A stretch of 64,000 nt of DNA from Daphnia carinata (GCF_022539665.2 NW_026712516.1:1-64000), one strand, 5' to 3'. Shown: positions 1-10,236, numbered from the stretch's first letter. Program-made: numbers and translations. Notes: generated by a model not told the origin, from the letters alone.

Positions 1-332
1 TATTATACTACCACGAAGACAAGGTACTTCCCCAGGGTATCGACAACCCAATTACCCTTCATATCAACAAACACAGAGACCTTCATACAACAACGGACCG
101 ACCCATTACAATCAACTACACTTTCAACCGAGCAACAATCAACAAGCGTATCACCAAAACCCAGGTTATCCACGACAATACCCGCAGCAACGACAAACCA
201 GCCGAACACCACGACACTCTTGGAAATAAGATTATTATCTGTTACAAGTGCAATAAAAAAGGACACATTGCACGAGAATGTTGGACAGATATGGCACGTA
301 TCAACATCCCGAACCACCGTCCAATGCAGTAA
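1..332 (+). pseudogene. Ty3/gypsy-like gag, C-terminal end with CCHC zinc knuckle (partial)
   Basis: This is the nucleocapsid end of a retrotransposon Gag, entering from outside the window. Up to about position 230 the plausible frame (starting at base 2) reads a Gln/Asn/Pro/Tyr-rich low-complexity chain typical of Gag tails, then meets a TAA. The zinc knuckle CYKCNKKGHIAREC (240-281, C-x2-C-x4-H-x4-C) lies in a different frame and ends at the TAA at 330-332, so a one-base slip sits around 225-240. The knuckle would bind genomic RNA during particle assembly. All three forward frames happen to be open over the first 200 bases, so the choice of upstream frame rests on composition only. Protease and RT follow directly on the same strand. 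Confidence 0.7.
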
Positions 333-365
333 ACACAATATCCCTACCAACCAACCCTTTAACAC

Positions 366-1037
366 AAAATTTAGAAATAGCGATACCCAAACTAATCCGT
401 ATACCAGTAAGAATTTTTGGACAGAAATTAACGCTTTAATGGACTTATGAGCAGCAGCCAGTTTAGTATCAGATAAAGTATTTTTAAGAAAGAGGGAAAA
501 ACTCGAAGAAATTAAAAATACCCCTCGCCGATATTTAGGACAGTATCAGGAGAAATCTTAAGCTCAAAAGGAAAATTTAGATTTTCAATTGTCATTAACA
601 GCAGTCACGTCATTAAGCATGATTTCTTTATCATGGAAAACTTAAATGAAAATTGTATCTTAGGATTAGACTTCTTATCAAGCAACAATGTAAAAATTAA
701 TACCAAAAACAGGCAGATCAATTACGATCATTCCGGAGTAGAACATAACTTTAGAAATAACATACTCCCAATATACAGCATAACATTTGGCAAAGTCGGC
801 ATTCATATTCCACTCCGCCCAAACCGTTCATCAGACTATAACGACAACCACGATTTAACAGAAGCAGATTATCGCAACCTAGAATCTTTCTCCCAATCAG
901 AAACTGACAAGAAAAATAGGCGAATTGGACAAACCCAAGAAAGTACAGCGACTAACATTTCCGACGAGATTCAAATTAAAATTGGAAATCTATTGAAAAA
1001 CACGAAACCCTATTTGCTGAAAGAGAATCAGATTTAG
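366..1037 (+). pseudogene. Ty3/gypsy-like retropepsin region (broken)
   Basis: This is a retropepsin-like aspartic protease, which would cut the Gag-Pol polyprotein. The stretch leading to the active site is readable around 384-475. The catalytic Asp-Thr-Gly-Ala is degraded: the bases at 442-453 read Asp, Leu, stop, Ala, followed by AASLVSDKVF, so the nucleophile loop is lost. The C-terminal protease hallmark ILGLDFLSSNN is intact near 658-690, in the ORF that opens at 633. The remainder to 1037 is an A-rich linker without recognisable domain. The damage shows that this copy cannot make an active protease from this frame. The family call comes from the motif pair and the RT that follows. Confidence 0.65.
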
Positions 1038-1059
1038 GTCTAGCAACTGAAAGGTAAAA

Positions 1060-1671
1060 CACTCCATTAACATAGGATACAACGCCCCAATTACACAACG
1101 ATGCAGAACATACCCAGAAGCATTAAAACCAATTGTCAAGACAAAAATAGATGTAATGATGAGTAACAATATCATTAGAGAAAGTCACAGCCCATTTGCA
1201 GCAGCAATTGTAATGGTCCCCAAAAAAGAGAAATGCGTATGTATTGACTATAGGGCACTTAACAAAATAACGGTAAAAGACAAATACCCATTACCAAGAA
1301 TCGACGACACCATTGATGCATTGAGCGGATCGGTTTACTTCTCAACATTGGACTTAGTGAGTGGCTACTGGCAGATCGAGATAGAAGAAAGCGACAAACA
1401 CAAAACCGCCTTCATCTGTGAACTTGGACAATACGAATTTAATAAAATGCCATTTGGACTAACAAATGCACCAAGCACTTTTCAACGAGCAATGAACAAC
1501 ATATTGAAATCAGTATTGTTCAGGTTCGCATTGGTTTACCTGGATGACATCATAGTGTTCAGTAATAATATTGCTGAACATGTGATACATCTAGAAGCAG
1601 TGTTTAAACTTCTTAAAGACGCAGGACTAAAATTAAAAAGAAAGAAATGCGAATTTTTCAAGAAGAATTAG
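1060..1671 (+). pseudogene. Ty3/gypsy-like reverse transcriptase (palm and fingers)
   Basis: This is the RNA-directed DNA polymerase core of a Ty3/gypsy-like element. In order it shows a start resembling the gypsy RT N-terminus (HSINIGYNAPI near 1060), IDYRALN, the LDLVSGYWQI catalytic-Asp motif, PFGLTNAPSTFQ and the polymerase box YLDD at 1537-1548. The segment before DYRALN (PKKEKCVCIDYRALN) is a few residues shorter than the usual gypsy pattern, suggesting a small in-frame deletion. The frame closes at 1671 in the middle of the RT connection (CEFFKKN then stop) and continues in another frame. The catalytic residues are present but the polyprotein is disrupted. Confidence 0.9.
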
Positions 1672-2466
1672 AATTATTTAGGATATATTGTTTCGAAAAA
1701 AGGAATAACACCGAGTACAAAAAGTTAGAAGCAATCATCAAATACCCAGCTCCCAAAAACGTGAAAGAATTGAGCTCATTTCTAGGTTTGGCTAGCTATT
1801 ACAGAAAGTTCATCAGGGCTTTTGCTGATAAAGCCCACCCACTGACAGCGCTAACGAGAAAATCAGCCGAGTGGAAATGGGGAGAGGAACAAAGGGACGC
1901 CTTTGATTGTATCAAGAACTGTCTCATAACTAGACCTATCCTAGGGTATCCAGATTTCACGCGCGAATTTCTCTCTACACACAGATGCCTCAGGATACGG
2001 TATAGGAGCAGTCTTGGCTCAGATGCAAACTCTACCTCAATCAGCGGATTCAGCGGGTCGACGTACAGGAACCCCGTGAATCAGACGGCGCGGAAGTCGT
2101 CATAGCGTATAGCTCTAAACATCTGAACGACCGCGAAGCCAAGTGGTCAACCACAGAGAAAGAGGCTTACGCCATCATCCACGCAATTGACGTATTTAGA
2201 ACGTATCTATACGGACGCAGATTCACCGTATTTACAGACCATAGACCTTTAGAATGGTTAATGGGCAAGACAGAACCCGCAGGAAGATAGCTAGATGGGC
2301 ACTAAAAATACAAGAATTCGACATCGTCATTGGGTATCGGCCTGGGAAGTCGCACCAAAATGCAGACACCCTAAGCCGTATTCCCATAGTGCCAATAGCA
2401 CGAGTAGAAACAAGGGCAATGGAAAGAGGAACTGTCATAAGAGCTAGAAAATATTCGAAAAAAAGG
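1647..2466 (+). pseudogene. Ty3/gypsy-like RT thumb/connection and RNase H (frameshifted)
   Basis: This continues the pol polyprotein. The thumb and connection show VKELSSFLGLASYYRKFI and PLTALTRK (about 1755-1860). The RNase H begins near 1975 with HTDASGYGIGAVLAQM, readable only after another frame change because the thumb frame runs on to a stop at 2105. It continues with AYSSKHLNDREAKWSTTEKE, FTDHRPLEWL (about 2232-2262), then, after a stop near 2288, ARWALKIQEFDIVIGYRPG and HQNADTLSR. RNase H would degrade the RNA strand of the RNA:DNA hybrid. At least three lesions fall in this stretch. The frame ends at the TGA near 2467. Confidence 0.85.
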
Positions 2467-2690
2467 TGAAAATCTAAAAGAAAAACTAAGGATTGAAAGA
2501 TTAAAGAAACAAGAACAGCTGGAGAAAGAAAACGAAAGTATTCAAAAAGAAAAACGAAAGTTTTGAGAGGGAAAGTCTTCAAAGGAAAAGCGTAGGTTTC
2601 GAAAGAGAAATTGGAAGTGAAAGTAAAAGGTCTGAGAAAGAAGACAGATGGATAGAATTACAGCAAGCAGATAAATATTGTCAAAAACTA
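2467..2690 (+). other. Lys/Glu-rich coiled-coil linker between RNase H and integrase
   Basis: About 75 codons of almost purely A-rich sequence encode runs of Lys, Glu, Arg and Gln in the pol frame, with two stops. It resembles a charged coiled coil rather than a catalytic domain, and it lies exactly between the RNase H end and the integrase zinc-binding domain. Many gypsy elements have only a short linker here, so the length is notable. No function can be read from the sequence. It could equally be an expanded purine tract. Confidence 0.45.
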
Positions 2691-4123
2691 ATGATGGAAA
2701 TACAAGAAGATAGCCAGAAAAATAGAAATAAAAGATTCTCAAGCAACTTTATAATCAATGAAAAGGGTCTATTAACAGATAGACAAGGAAAATTAGTAGT
2801 CCCTGTACCGTTAATCGACGGAATTTTACGAGCAAATCATGATCACATGATGGCAGGGCATTTAGGAATCGAAAAAACAATAGCCAGACTTAGAGAACAA
2901 TACTTCTTCCCATACATGCGACAAAACGTAACAGAACACATCAAAAATTGCCTTAAATGCGCAAAACGCAAGGCTGTGGGAGGAAGTAAAAGCACCGTGC
3001 AACCTATGCCCCCAGCCGAAAGTGTGGGAAAGACTTGCGATGGATATTGTGGGTCCCGTTCAAGAAAAGCGCAAAGGGACATAAGTATATTTTAGTCCTA
3101 TCAGATTATGCCAGTCGTTTCGTCTTCACGGTTCCAATGAGAGATCAAACTGCCCAAACAATTGCTACAATACTGGTTAATGATATTTACACCAAATATG
3201 GATCCCCTAAAGTAGTCTTAACAGATCAAGGAACTAATTTCCTGTCGAGCTTAATCCAAGATATTTGCAAATTATTTAAAATCAAACAAATCAGAACAAC
3301 AGCATACCATCACCAGACAGACGGATTAGTAGAACGATTTAACAGAACCCTATGTGACATGTTGGCTTGCTACGTAACGGATGAACCAGAAAATTGGGAC
3401 AAATATCTACCATTTGTCACATTTGCTTACAACACAGCGAAGCAATCAACACTGCAACAAAACCCATTCTTTCTATTCTTCGGGAGACAACCAGTGCTCC
3501 CAAACGACATCAAAATAGACAGGCGATACGAAACATACGAGGATACCAGTGTAATGTACTCACACCAATGGAAGAAGGCTCAGCAACTAGCAAAGGAACA
3601 CCTATTTCGGGCACAGACAAAACAAAAAAGATATTACGACAAAGGAACACAAGCAATCAAATATAACATTGGTGACTTTGTGCTACTGAAAGCTCCACCA
3701 ACTGCCGGAAAATTCATCAACAGGTGGAATGGACCATTCAAAATCATCAGAAATTTCTCAAATCTCACTTATGAGATTCAAAACGCGAGCAATGAAAAAC
3801 TAAAATCAGTGGTACAAGTCAACCGCCTAAAACTCTACGTCCCGGCAAACCAAGAAACAGAAAAATTATCTAGTATTCCACAACAACCAAGAAGTGAAAC
3901 AGTGCGACGAGGACCAGGCAGACCAAGAAACAGCTTCATCAACAACAAAAGAATACCTGTCCGTAGAGCGTGTTGGCATCCGCATCATCATGCAGCAGAA
4001 ACGGAAAATTGCAAAGTCATCGCACCAAATCTCCACGGTCCTATACCAATTAATCCTGCACACACTAGAATGACGAATCCACGATACAACTTACGGCAAC
4101 GCAACGAAGTCTCGAGATTCTAA
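2691..4123 (+). pseudogene. Ty3/gypsy-like integrase with GPY/F-type C-terminus
   Basis: This is the integrase, which inserts the cDNA copy into the genome. The zinc-binding domain has the HHCC set (histidines near 2838-2862, NCLKCAKRK with the Cys pair near 2949-2960). The frame closes at 3095 and the catalytic core continues in the ORF running 3035-4123, so one frameshift lies near 3010-3060. The core carries Asp in MDIVGP, Asp in TDQGTNF and Glu in VERFNRTL, giving a complete DDE triad. The C-terminal part has GDFVLLK and RWNGPFKI (about 3670-3745), a GPY/F-like module. The tail to 4123 is basic and Pro-rich. Stop TAA at 4121-4123; env begins 25 bases later. Confidence 0.9.
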
Positions 4124-6359
4124 AACGTCCAAATTTTCTTTTCGCAGATGGAACTGATACTATCACTCATCCAATTACTCACCATCATTCCATCCACATA
4201 TCCCATCTATTCAACCGTATGCGACTGCCAGAACGTAAAGACCAGAGGAATTTTAGATATAGAGGCACCTATTACTGCAATAACAAAGAATCAGATACAG
4301 CTCACTTACCCAGAATACCCACGTTGTACACTTTAAAAACAACACAAAAACCAGCAGCCTCTTGGAAAGGCTGGACCTGCAAGCAATGGATAAAAACGAA
4401 GAAAATAACTGGGTCATTCTGGATCGGATCTTTCGACACCATATATTCACAAGAAACTAAACTAATTTCCCAACTGGAATGCTGGAGAATGGTGAACGAC
4501 AAGAAGTGTGGCGATAATAACATGCAGACCGGACCAGCGGGTCTGAGTTTCACAGCCACCCCGACAGGTGAAGGGCAATGGTATGCCATAAAAACATATC
4601 ACACCCTCAACTGTGTTGCAGAACAAATCACCTTACGGCAGGAAAAACAAGACGACCCAATTGAGAGCCCATTTGGACCATTAAATACTACCCAGCAGGA
4701 AGGACACTTCATCCAAAATCAAAACACAATAGTATGGGGAGATAGGACAACAAATAATTCATATTCTCAAACCTTGATCAAAGGAAGCGGTTATCTGGAA
4801 CTTCCGAGAATACCGGAACACGAAAACACCAGCCGTCTTTACGACACCAATCGACAGATCGAAATTTCACTCTTCAACAAACCAGATCGGGACATAACAC
4901 CACAAGGTTACAAAGTTGTGGGCGTACCGCTCACATACCTAATCTTTCCAACCGAAACAACGAGAAAATTGTACGAGATGTTCAAAACAACTATACATAC
5001 ATGTATACAAAATACTCACCTAGATACATCGGTGTGCAAGGACTACAGGGAACTCCAGTTAACCATGCGGAAACGATCCATTCAACAAGAAGTTACATTC
5101 TTGCTCAACACTCCCTCGGAAGACTCAGGAAAACGTCTGTACAGCATTTCGTACGCCTGGGGCAAATAATAATGGGATATCAACAGTCAATCAGGATCAA
5201 CGAGAAGGACCGGAGTGTAAATTACAACGCCACTATATACATAATATACAAACCAAACGAAAACACTCAGTTAACCGCCCACTTTCGTCTCAAAGACGAT
5301 GATCCACTTCCTCAAGGATCAGAAATCGAATACATCGTTGACCAAACAATAAGAATCCAGAACAGTAATATCTGTATCACAGAAGGAGAAGCAGGCCGAC
5401 TAATTGTTGCTAAATGCTCAGAATTTTCAACGTGGTGGATTCTAGATCAACAAAACCATCAATTAATTTCACAAGAATCGTATCTCTGTATCACACTAGG
5501 AACATACCAAACTATCATATTGACAGAATGCAGAGATGATAAGAACAGCGTAACACAAAAATGGATCTTTGAAACTGTCAACACCAATCCAGACATCATA
5601 GAAAATTTCCCAGACACAACTTTAGCAGAAATGCAGGAAATTCAACAAGAACAACGGAAGGCAATCACAACCACGATTAATTCACCGCTATTTGGAGGAA
5701 TTTTAAAAACTAATCACGGTAGCGGAAATATAATCTGGGATATGATTGCCTGGGGCCTATTGAAAAACGGAAAAACACCAAACGAAAAATGTCTAACACA
5801 CCATGGAGTAAACAAGCAAATGACATTAGAAGAATGCGACAAAGAGTGGCCGCAATGTCAAGAAGAACTAAGAAAACTAATTAACAGCAACGATCCATTA
5901 GTACAATCACAAACAATGGTAGCCAACTGTAGCAAAACAACAGAACGAGGACAAGCTTTCGAATATACATCTGACTTCACCATCAGACCGTTCAACACAA
6001 ACACCTGTATCAAAGCCAATACGACAATGCTAATACTTCAAGAGTGCGCTAGCACCAGCTCAATCTGGGGCACATTTGAGCACACAGGACAGCTCATGGC
6101 AACAGATAGAACTGGGCTACATTCACCCTCATCAGACAGGAAGTGTCTCACACAGAGAGTAGGACGGGTGACCCCGGGGCATTGTCACAGCTCCAGCCAA
6201 AAACAACACTTTAACTTTGAATATCGCAACCCACACCAAATACGGACTCTCTCAGCGGCAGCCATCATAGCACTGCACACTAAACAGCCATTGGACGGGA
6301 AAACACTCCCAAACATACCACCACTAATGAAAAGAGAGGATAACAACCAATCAGAGAAC

Positions 6360-6764
6360 AGCAAAACTGTGGCCACACCCCCTGCCACACCCACAACAGA
6401 AAAACACACAACAACGACAAGCGCTACAACGACTACAAAGCCCACAATAAAAACCACATTGGGAACAACAGCAAAAACTACGGTAAAAAGCACTACGACA
6501 ATTAAACCAGTTACAAGCACAGCAGCTAGCAAACCCACCACAACACAGAAAGTGACAACTAAACCCAGTATGACATCAACGTCAACAAAACCCACCACAA
6601 CTACAAAACCAATAATCACATCGACAAGCACTAAACCCACCACTACTACTACACCTACGGCAACTGCTAAGATAACTTCAACTTGAACAACCACTACAAC
6701 TACAAAACTTACGACAACAACAACAATGGCCACTACAACAAGTACCACAACAACAGAGAAAACA
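6360..6764 (+). repeat. Thr-rich mucin-like stalk repeats of env (left half)
   Basis: The coding strand is a run of ACA/ACT/ACC triplets with AAA and CCA, giving TTKPT-type peptide repeats typical of heavily O-glycosylated stalks. The same composition resumes at 11933-12060 after the inserted transposon. Simple-sequence character makes it prone to length change. Confidence 0.8.
6756..6764. repeat. Left 9-bp target-site duplication
   Basis: GAGAAAACA directly precedes the terminal GGTAGCCGG of the foldback element and is repeated exactly at 11933-11941. The flanks are ACA-rich, so part of the match could be chance, but nine of nine with matching codon phase makes a true duplication likely. 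Confidence 0.8.
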
Positions 6765-7220
6765 GGTAGCCGGAGAAATAGGACCTGGAGAAATAGGACC
6801 CGAAGATTTAGGACCTACAAATAGGACCTGGAGAAATAGGACCTGGAGGAATGGGACCCAATCTTCAAACATTTTTGTAGAGTCCTATTTCTCCATATTG
6901 AGGGTCCTATTTCTCCAGCCTTAAAGTCCTATTTCTCCATTATAAAAAATCAATGTACAATTGGTTTTCCTATATGTTGAAAAAAAAACCGAACGGCCTA
7001 TATTGGTTTCTGCACTCCAAACACCGTTATCAATATGACGCCTCTTCACTGCATTATAACTTTTTTTTTTTATTTACATTCATAATATTTTTGCAGGATT
7101 ATATGCTTTTTCTATTGCTTTTTAGAGCTCATTTAATAGAAAAGTAATTTTGTTTACACAGTATTTGAATTTTTGCATTTTACATTTTCTTACTGGTGTT
7201 TTCAGGCCTACCATCACCCG
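6765..7220 (+). repeat. Left terminal inverted repeat of the foldback element
   Basis: It matches the reverse complement of about 11485-11932. The outer part (6765-6945) has five forward GGAGAAATAGGACC-type subrepeats, a spacer ATCTTCAAACATTTTTGTAG and three reverse subrepeats. The inner part matches less strictly: TGCACTCCAAACACCGTTATCAAT near 7012 pairs with ATTGATAACGTGGTTTGGAGTGC near 11672, and TTTACACAGTATTTGAATTTTTGC near 7152 has its partner near 11540. The inner limit is approximate. No coding sequence is seen here. Confidence 0.8.
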
Positions 7221-7408
7221 CCCTTTACTAGTGTCACTATTCACTTTTTTTTCTTCGTGCCTCAATAAGGATTCTTGGGAGGGCGCATAAGTACCTCTTA
7301 ATACACAGATAACTAAGAAAATTATTACATAAAAATAATTTAATAAACGTTAATTTCATAATAAAACACTGTTTGCCCTTGCGCAAAATATTGTTTTTTA
7401 CGATATAT

Positions 7409-7517
7409 ATGGCAACGGTTACTACAAGCAGACGACTGTTGCAAGCTCGAAGTGTCAACATCCTACAATTCTATGAATCGTTGAAGTTGCTTATTGTAAG
7501 CGGTGTTTGTTTGACAG
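7409..7517 (+). pseudogene. Possible captured first coding exon with mitochondrial-type leader
   Basis: An ATG at 7409 opens 36 codons beginning MATVTTSRRLLQARS. It is Arg-rich and without acidic residues at first, like a mitochondrial targeting sequence. It ends at a perfect splice donor CAG|GTAAGT (GT at 7518). It lies upstream of the AIFM1-like exons on the same strand, and both recognisable captured genes encode mitochondrial proteins, so it may be a first exon of one of them. I cannot match it to a named protein, and a leader peptide is weak evidence on its own. Confidence 0.3.
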
Positions 7518-7566
7518 GTAAGTGGCTAGTTTCAGTAAAATTAAAAAATTTTTATTTCCTAGGTTT

Positions 7567-7777
7567 TGTGCGGTCCTGGCACAGTGGCTATCGCCATACC
7601 TTCGTAGATAGTTACCTCGTGTTCGATTCCCACCACCCCCAACAATCCTTCCCTTCCTTAAAAATATCAACTCAAAAAACAACAAAAACAATAATCACTC
7701 GTGCGTAAGGGATTGCTAGGCAAACCCGTGAATCTGGTGCAGATACACCAGTCGCACTTAAAGCTAAAACCAAAACC
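7567..7777 (+). mobile_element. tRNA-derived SINE
   Basis: A 211-bp insertion is flanked by perfect 13-bp duplications ATTTCCTAGGTTT (7554-7566 and 7778-7790). It has an RNA polymerase III promoter: A box TGGCACAGTGG at 7577-7587 and B box GTTCGATTCCC at 7621-7631, 44 bases apart as in a tRNA. The tRNA-like head is followed by an A-rich stretch and an unrelated tail that includes CAGATACACCAGTCGCACTT. It does not fold into a full tRNA downstream of the B box, so it is a SINE and not a tRNA gene. Its duplication is still perfect, so it is probably young. It sits inside the foldback element and therefore entered after or with it. Confidence 0.85.
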
Positions 7778-7790
7778 ATTTCCTAGGTTT

Positions 7791-8416
7791 GGCAGTTTTG
7801 GTACATTTCAAATTCATGTTGGCATTAGCACCACAGAAGAAAAAAATTTACGTGGAAGGAAAGGAATTTAAAGTATAGACATAATTTTATTAATTGCATT
7901 TGGAAATTTGACACAGATTACTAATCCGAAATGTTTCGGATTAGTACTCTGGTGGTTACTTTCAAGGAGAATCATGAAACTAGAGATGATTTACCATGAA
8001 CCATTTGGGAACCAACTTGTTAGCTGCCTTATAACTATCATCCTTCTGGTAATCTAGATGTTCACAGTTTTTTGTTCGTGAAATTTATGTAATCATTTTT
8101 CTTATCGTTCAGATGAAATAACACCATTACAGCTGTTAGTTACGTCAAGACATTAATCTCAAGATGCAAGTACTGAGCTTTAACGGATTTCAATTTACAT
8201 AAGCAAGACAACCAATTCTGTTGTTGAGGAGAAAACCAACCACACACCCAGCTATGAATGGTAAAATATGTGTAATTGAATCTAAATTAATTTTATTTTT
8301 ATGGTTTAAAGGCTTTTCGTTCTTCCGTTCACGTTCAAGCTACAACTCATCGAATCGGACTTTTATAAGCATGCCATAAAATATCTCGCCATTTTTAATT
8401 GAATCATTTGTTCTAG
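7791..8416. other. Non-coding interior of foldback element
   Basis: AT-rich sequence without a recognisable exon. It contains one perfect inverted repeat at 7919-7946 with 13-base arms TACTAATCCGAAA/TTTCGGATTAGTA around a 2-base centre. It probably includes intronic sequence of the captured AIFM1-like gene, since an intron acceptor (TTCTAG) ends it. Confidence 0.5.
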
Positions 8417-8795
8417 GTCTTAGTCATTGGTGAAGAAAACCACTTGCCTTACATGAGGCCACCACTATCGCGTAAGAATTGTGGTTCAGTGACGATCCCG
8501 AAGTGTCAAACAAACTGAAGTTTAAGCAGTGGAACGGAAAAAAGTGAAGGTGATTGTCTAAAGTTATAATTTTGTGTTGCGTTATTTTAATGAATGTGAC
8601 CTATTTTTGGATCCAGTTTGTTCTTCGATCAGGATGAATTCTACTGCAGTCCAGTGGAATTAGTTGCCAAAGAACATGATGGTGGTGTTTCAGTTGTGCG
8701 AGGACATCATGTAGTTAAACTGGACATTGCTGGTCGCAAAGCTGAGTTAGATGACGGCCTTACCATCACCTACGACAAGTGTCTTATTGCCACAG
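8417..8795 (+). pseudogene. AIFM1: Captured AIFM1-like (apoptosis-inducing factor) gene fragment
   Basis: Two exons match the FAD-dependent oxidoreductase AIF, a mitochondrial intermembrane flavoprotein. Exon 1 (8417-8549) follows TTCTAG and reads VLVIGEENHLPYMRPPLS, then after a small deletion ELWFSDDPEVSNKLKFKQWN, and hits a stop. Exon 2 (8617-8795) follows ATCCAG and reads FFDQDEFYCSPVELV...VVKLDIAGRK...LTITYDKCLIATG before a GTGAAT donor. The intron between is 67 bp. A possible third exon starts after TCTTAG near 8972 with GGEP but soon stops. Introns are retained, so the fragment came from genomic DNA, not mRNA. The N-terminal NAD/FAD fold and the C-terminal DNA-binding and dimerisation parts are absent. 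The frame defects make it non-functional as a protein. Confidence 0.85.
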
Positions 8796-9339
8796 GTGAA
8801 TTTCTTTCGTATTTATCTAAAATTTAAAGTACTCGATAATTATAACTTTTTGGAATGTTGAAAAACTTTTATAATCTTCCTACTAGATAGTATCTGAGAG
8901 CCATTGTTTAATTATCATTTCAGTTAGACGCATTTTCAACTATTAACTACCTTAATTTATTATCGTCTTAGGTGGCGAACCCTAACATCCAGCAGGAATA
9001 AAGATGGTAAAAACCCGGATTCGTTCCATGTTGTTCATTCTTGTTGCATGCTATATATTATATGTTATTGTTCGTTTTTCTTGTTCGTAATTTTCATTCA
9101 TCAAACCTGAGTTTTTTTTTTCTTTCTTAGTTTTGGAAGCAGTTGAAAGGCCCGCAAAGTAAAACAACAGAGTTATTCGACTTTTTCCATCAGCAACAAC
9201 AGCAGCCTGAGCAACGGCCGCATAGCAGTGTGAAAAAAAAGTGAAAAAAATTCAAGTCAGTTGCCATATTTCTTTATACTATTTGCCATACTTTGTGTTA
9301 ACGTCGTAAGACTTTAAATTACCAAATTTATCTTTGCAG
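8796..9339. other. Interval between AIFM1-like and ABAT-like fragments
   Basis: Mostly AT-rich intron-like sequence. A short open stretch after TTTTCTTTCTTAG near 9130 encodes KQLKGPQSKTTELFDFF then a Gln-rich run and stops. It may be a further captured exon, but I do not recognise it. Confidence 0.35.
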
Positions 9340-10236
9340 ATCTCGGACGCAGTGCAGTTGTTCGCCGATTATTCGAAGAGCATACGAAACTATTTATACG
9401 ATGTCGATGGCAATATTCTGCTTGATGTTTACACTCAAACCTCTTCAGTTCCATTAGGTTACAACCACCCTGAATTATTAGATGTCAAGATAAAGAAAAC
9501 ATCAGAACGTAATTGAATTGATTATTTACCTGTCTGGGCAACATCAAAATTTTAATTTATATTTCTCAAAGATTCATAAGCCGACCTGCCCTCGGTGTAT
9601 TTCCTGGTGAAAATTATCCTCAGCGAGTCCAGAATTCTCTGTTACGTATTGCTCCCAAAGGCCATACAGAGGTAAGTTGTAGCTCCTTAATTGTTCCGAC
9701 CTATTGCAAATAATAAAAAATATATTTAAAGGTAACGACGATGGCGTGTGGATCGTGCTCAAACGAAAATGCGTACAAGGAAATTTTCGTTTGGTATCGC
9801 CGGAAACAGAGGGGAGATAAGTCATATACCCCAGAGGAGAAGACGAGTTGCGTAATGAACCAATTGCCTGGTGTTTCTGACCTGACTCTTATGTCTTTCA
9901 AAGGTATTTAGAAACACGTTACAATGTTGAATCAATATTAAATGAAAGCCTTTGCTCTGTTACAAAAGGCGCTTTCCACGACAGAACGTTTGGTACGTTA
10001 ATCACGACTCATACCAAGCCAGTCCATAAACTGGACATTCCTACAAAGGACTGGCCAATTGGAACCTTCCCTCGCCACAAGGTTAGTTTTAAAATTTCAA
10101 TTAAGCTCAAACTATTACCTGATCTCATATTTCTTGTGATTTTAGTATCCGTTGGAAGAATTTGTGCGTGAAAATGAGGAAGAAGATCGTCGCTGTTTTG
10201 CGGAAGTTGAAGAGCTTTTTGATCGGTACAACAAAT
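9340..10236 (+). pseudogene. ABAT: Captured ABAT-like (GABA transaminase) gene fragment
   Basis: Five consecutive exons match 4-aminobutyrate aminotransferase, the mitochondrial PLP enzyme that degrades GABA. Exon about 9340-9508: [20 protein letters not shown] and [13 protein letters not shown]. Exon 9572-9671: FISRPALGVFPGENYPQRV. Exon 9732-9903: TTMACGSCSNENAYKEIFVW to LTLMSFKG. Exon 9969-10081: AFHDRTFGTLITTHTK to WPIGTFPRHK. Exon 10146-10236: YPLEEFVRENEEEDRR. Introns are about 60-66 bp with GT-AG ends (acceptors TTTAAAG, AAAAG, TTTTAG). The first junction does not keep frame cleanly. The fragment stops before the half of the enzyme with the PLP-binding lysine, so it cannot be active. 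It lies in the same direction as the AIFM1-like piece. Confidence 0.88.

Larger units (their letters stand above)
4148..6764 (+). pseudogene. env: Envelope-like glycoprotein gene, N-terminal part (interrupted)
   Basis: A third coding region follows pol on the same strand. It opens at ATG 4148 with a hydrophobic signal-peptide-like start (MELILSLIQLL) and a CDC motif. The frame changes near 4320-4336 and again near 5165, and one TGA sits at 6684-6686. The ectodomain is Cys-rich with many N-x-S/T sequons. Two stretches (about 5360-5580 and 5990-6230) have the C...L..C...W spacing and a QKWIF box recalling ricin-type beta-trefoil lectins. From about 6360 it becomes a Thr/Lys/Pro mucin-like stalk. 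Spacing of Cys and Trp in the first 300 residues reminds me of chuvirus-type glycoproteins; that assignment is an inference and other RNA-virus or errantivirus origins remain possible. The gene is cut by a DNA transposon at 6764. Confidence 0.65.

Noticed and set aside
6185-6748. Val-rich 187-codon ORF on the minus strand
   Set aside because: It is the antisense of the ACA/ACC-rich env stalk; GTT/GTG valines are the complement of Thr codons.
7570-7640. A tRNA gene
   Set aside because: A and B boxes are present, but no acceptor stem or T-arm completion is visible and 13-bp duplications frame a 211-bp SINE.
8417-10236. Functional host AIFM1 and ABAT genes
   Set aside because: Both are partial, contain frame defects, and lie between the inverted repeats of a transposon.
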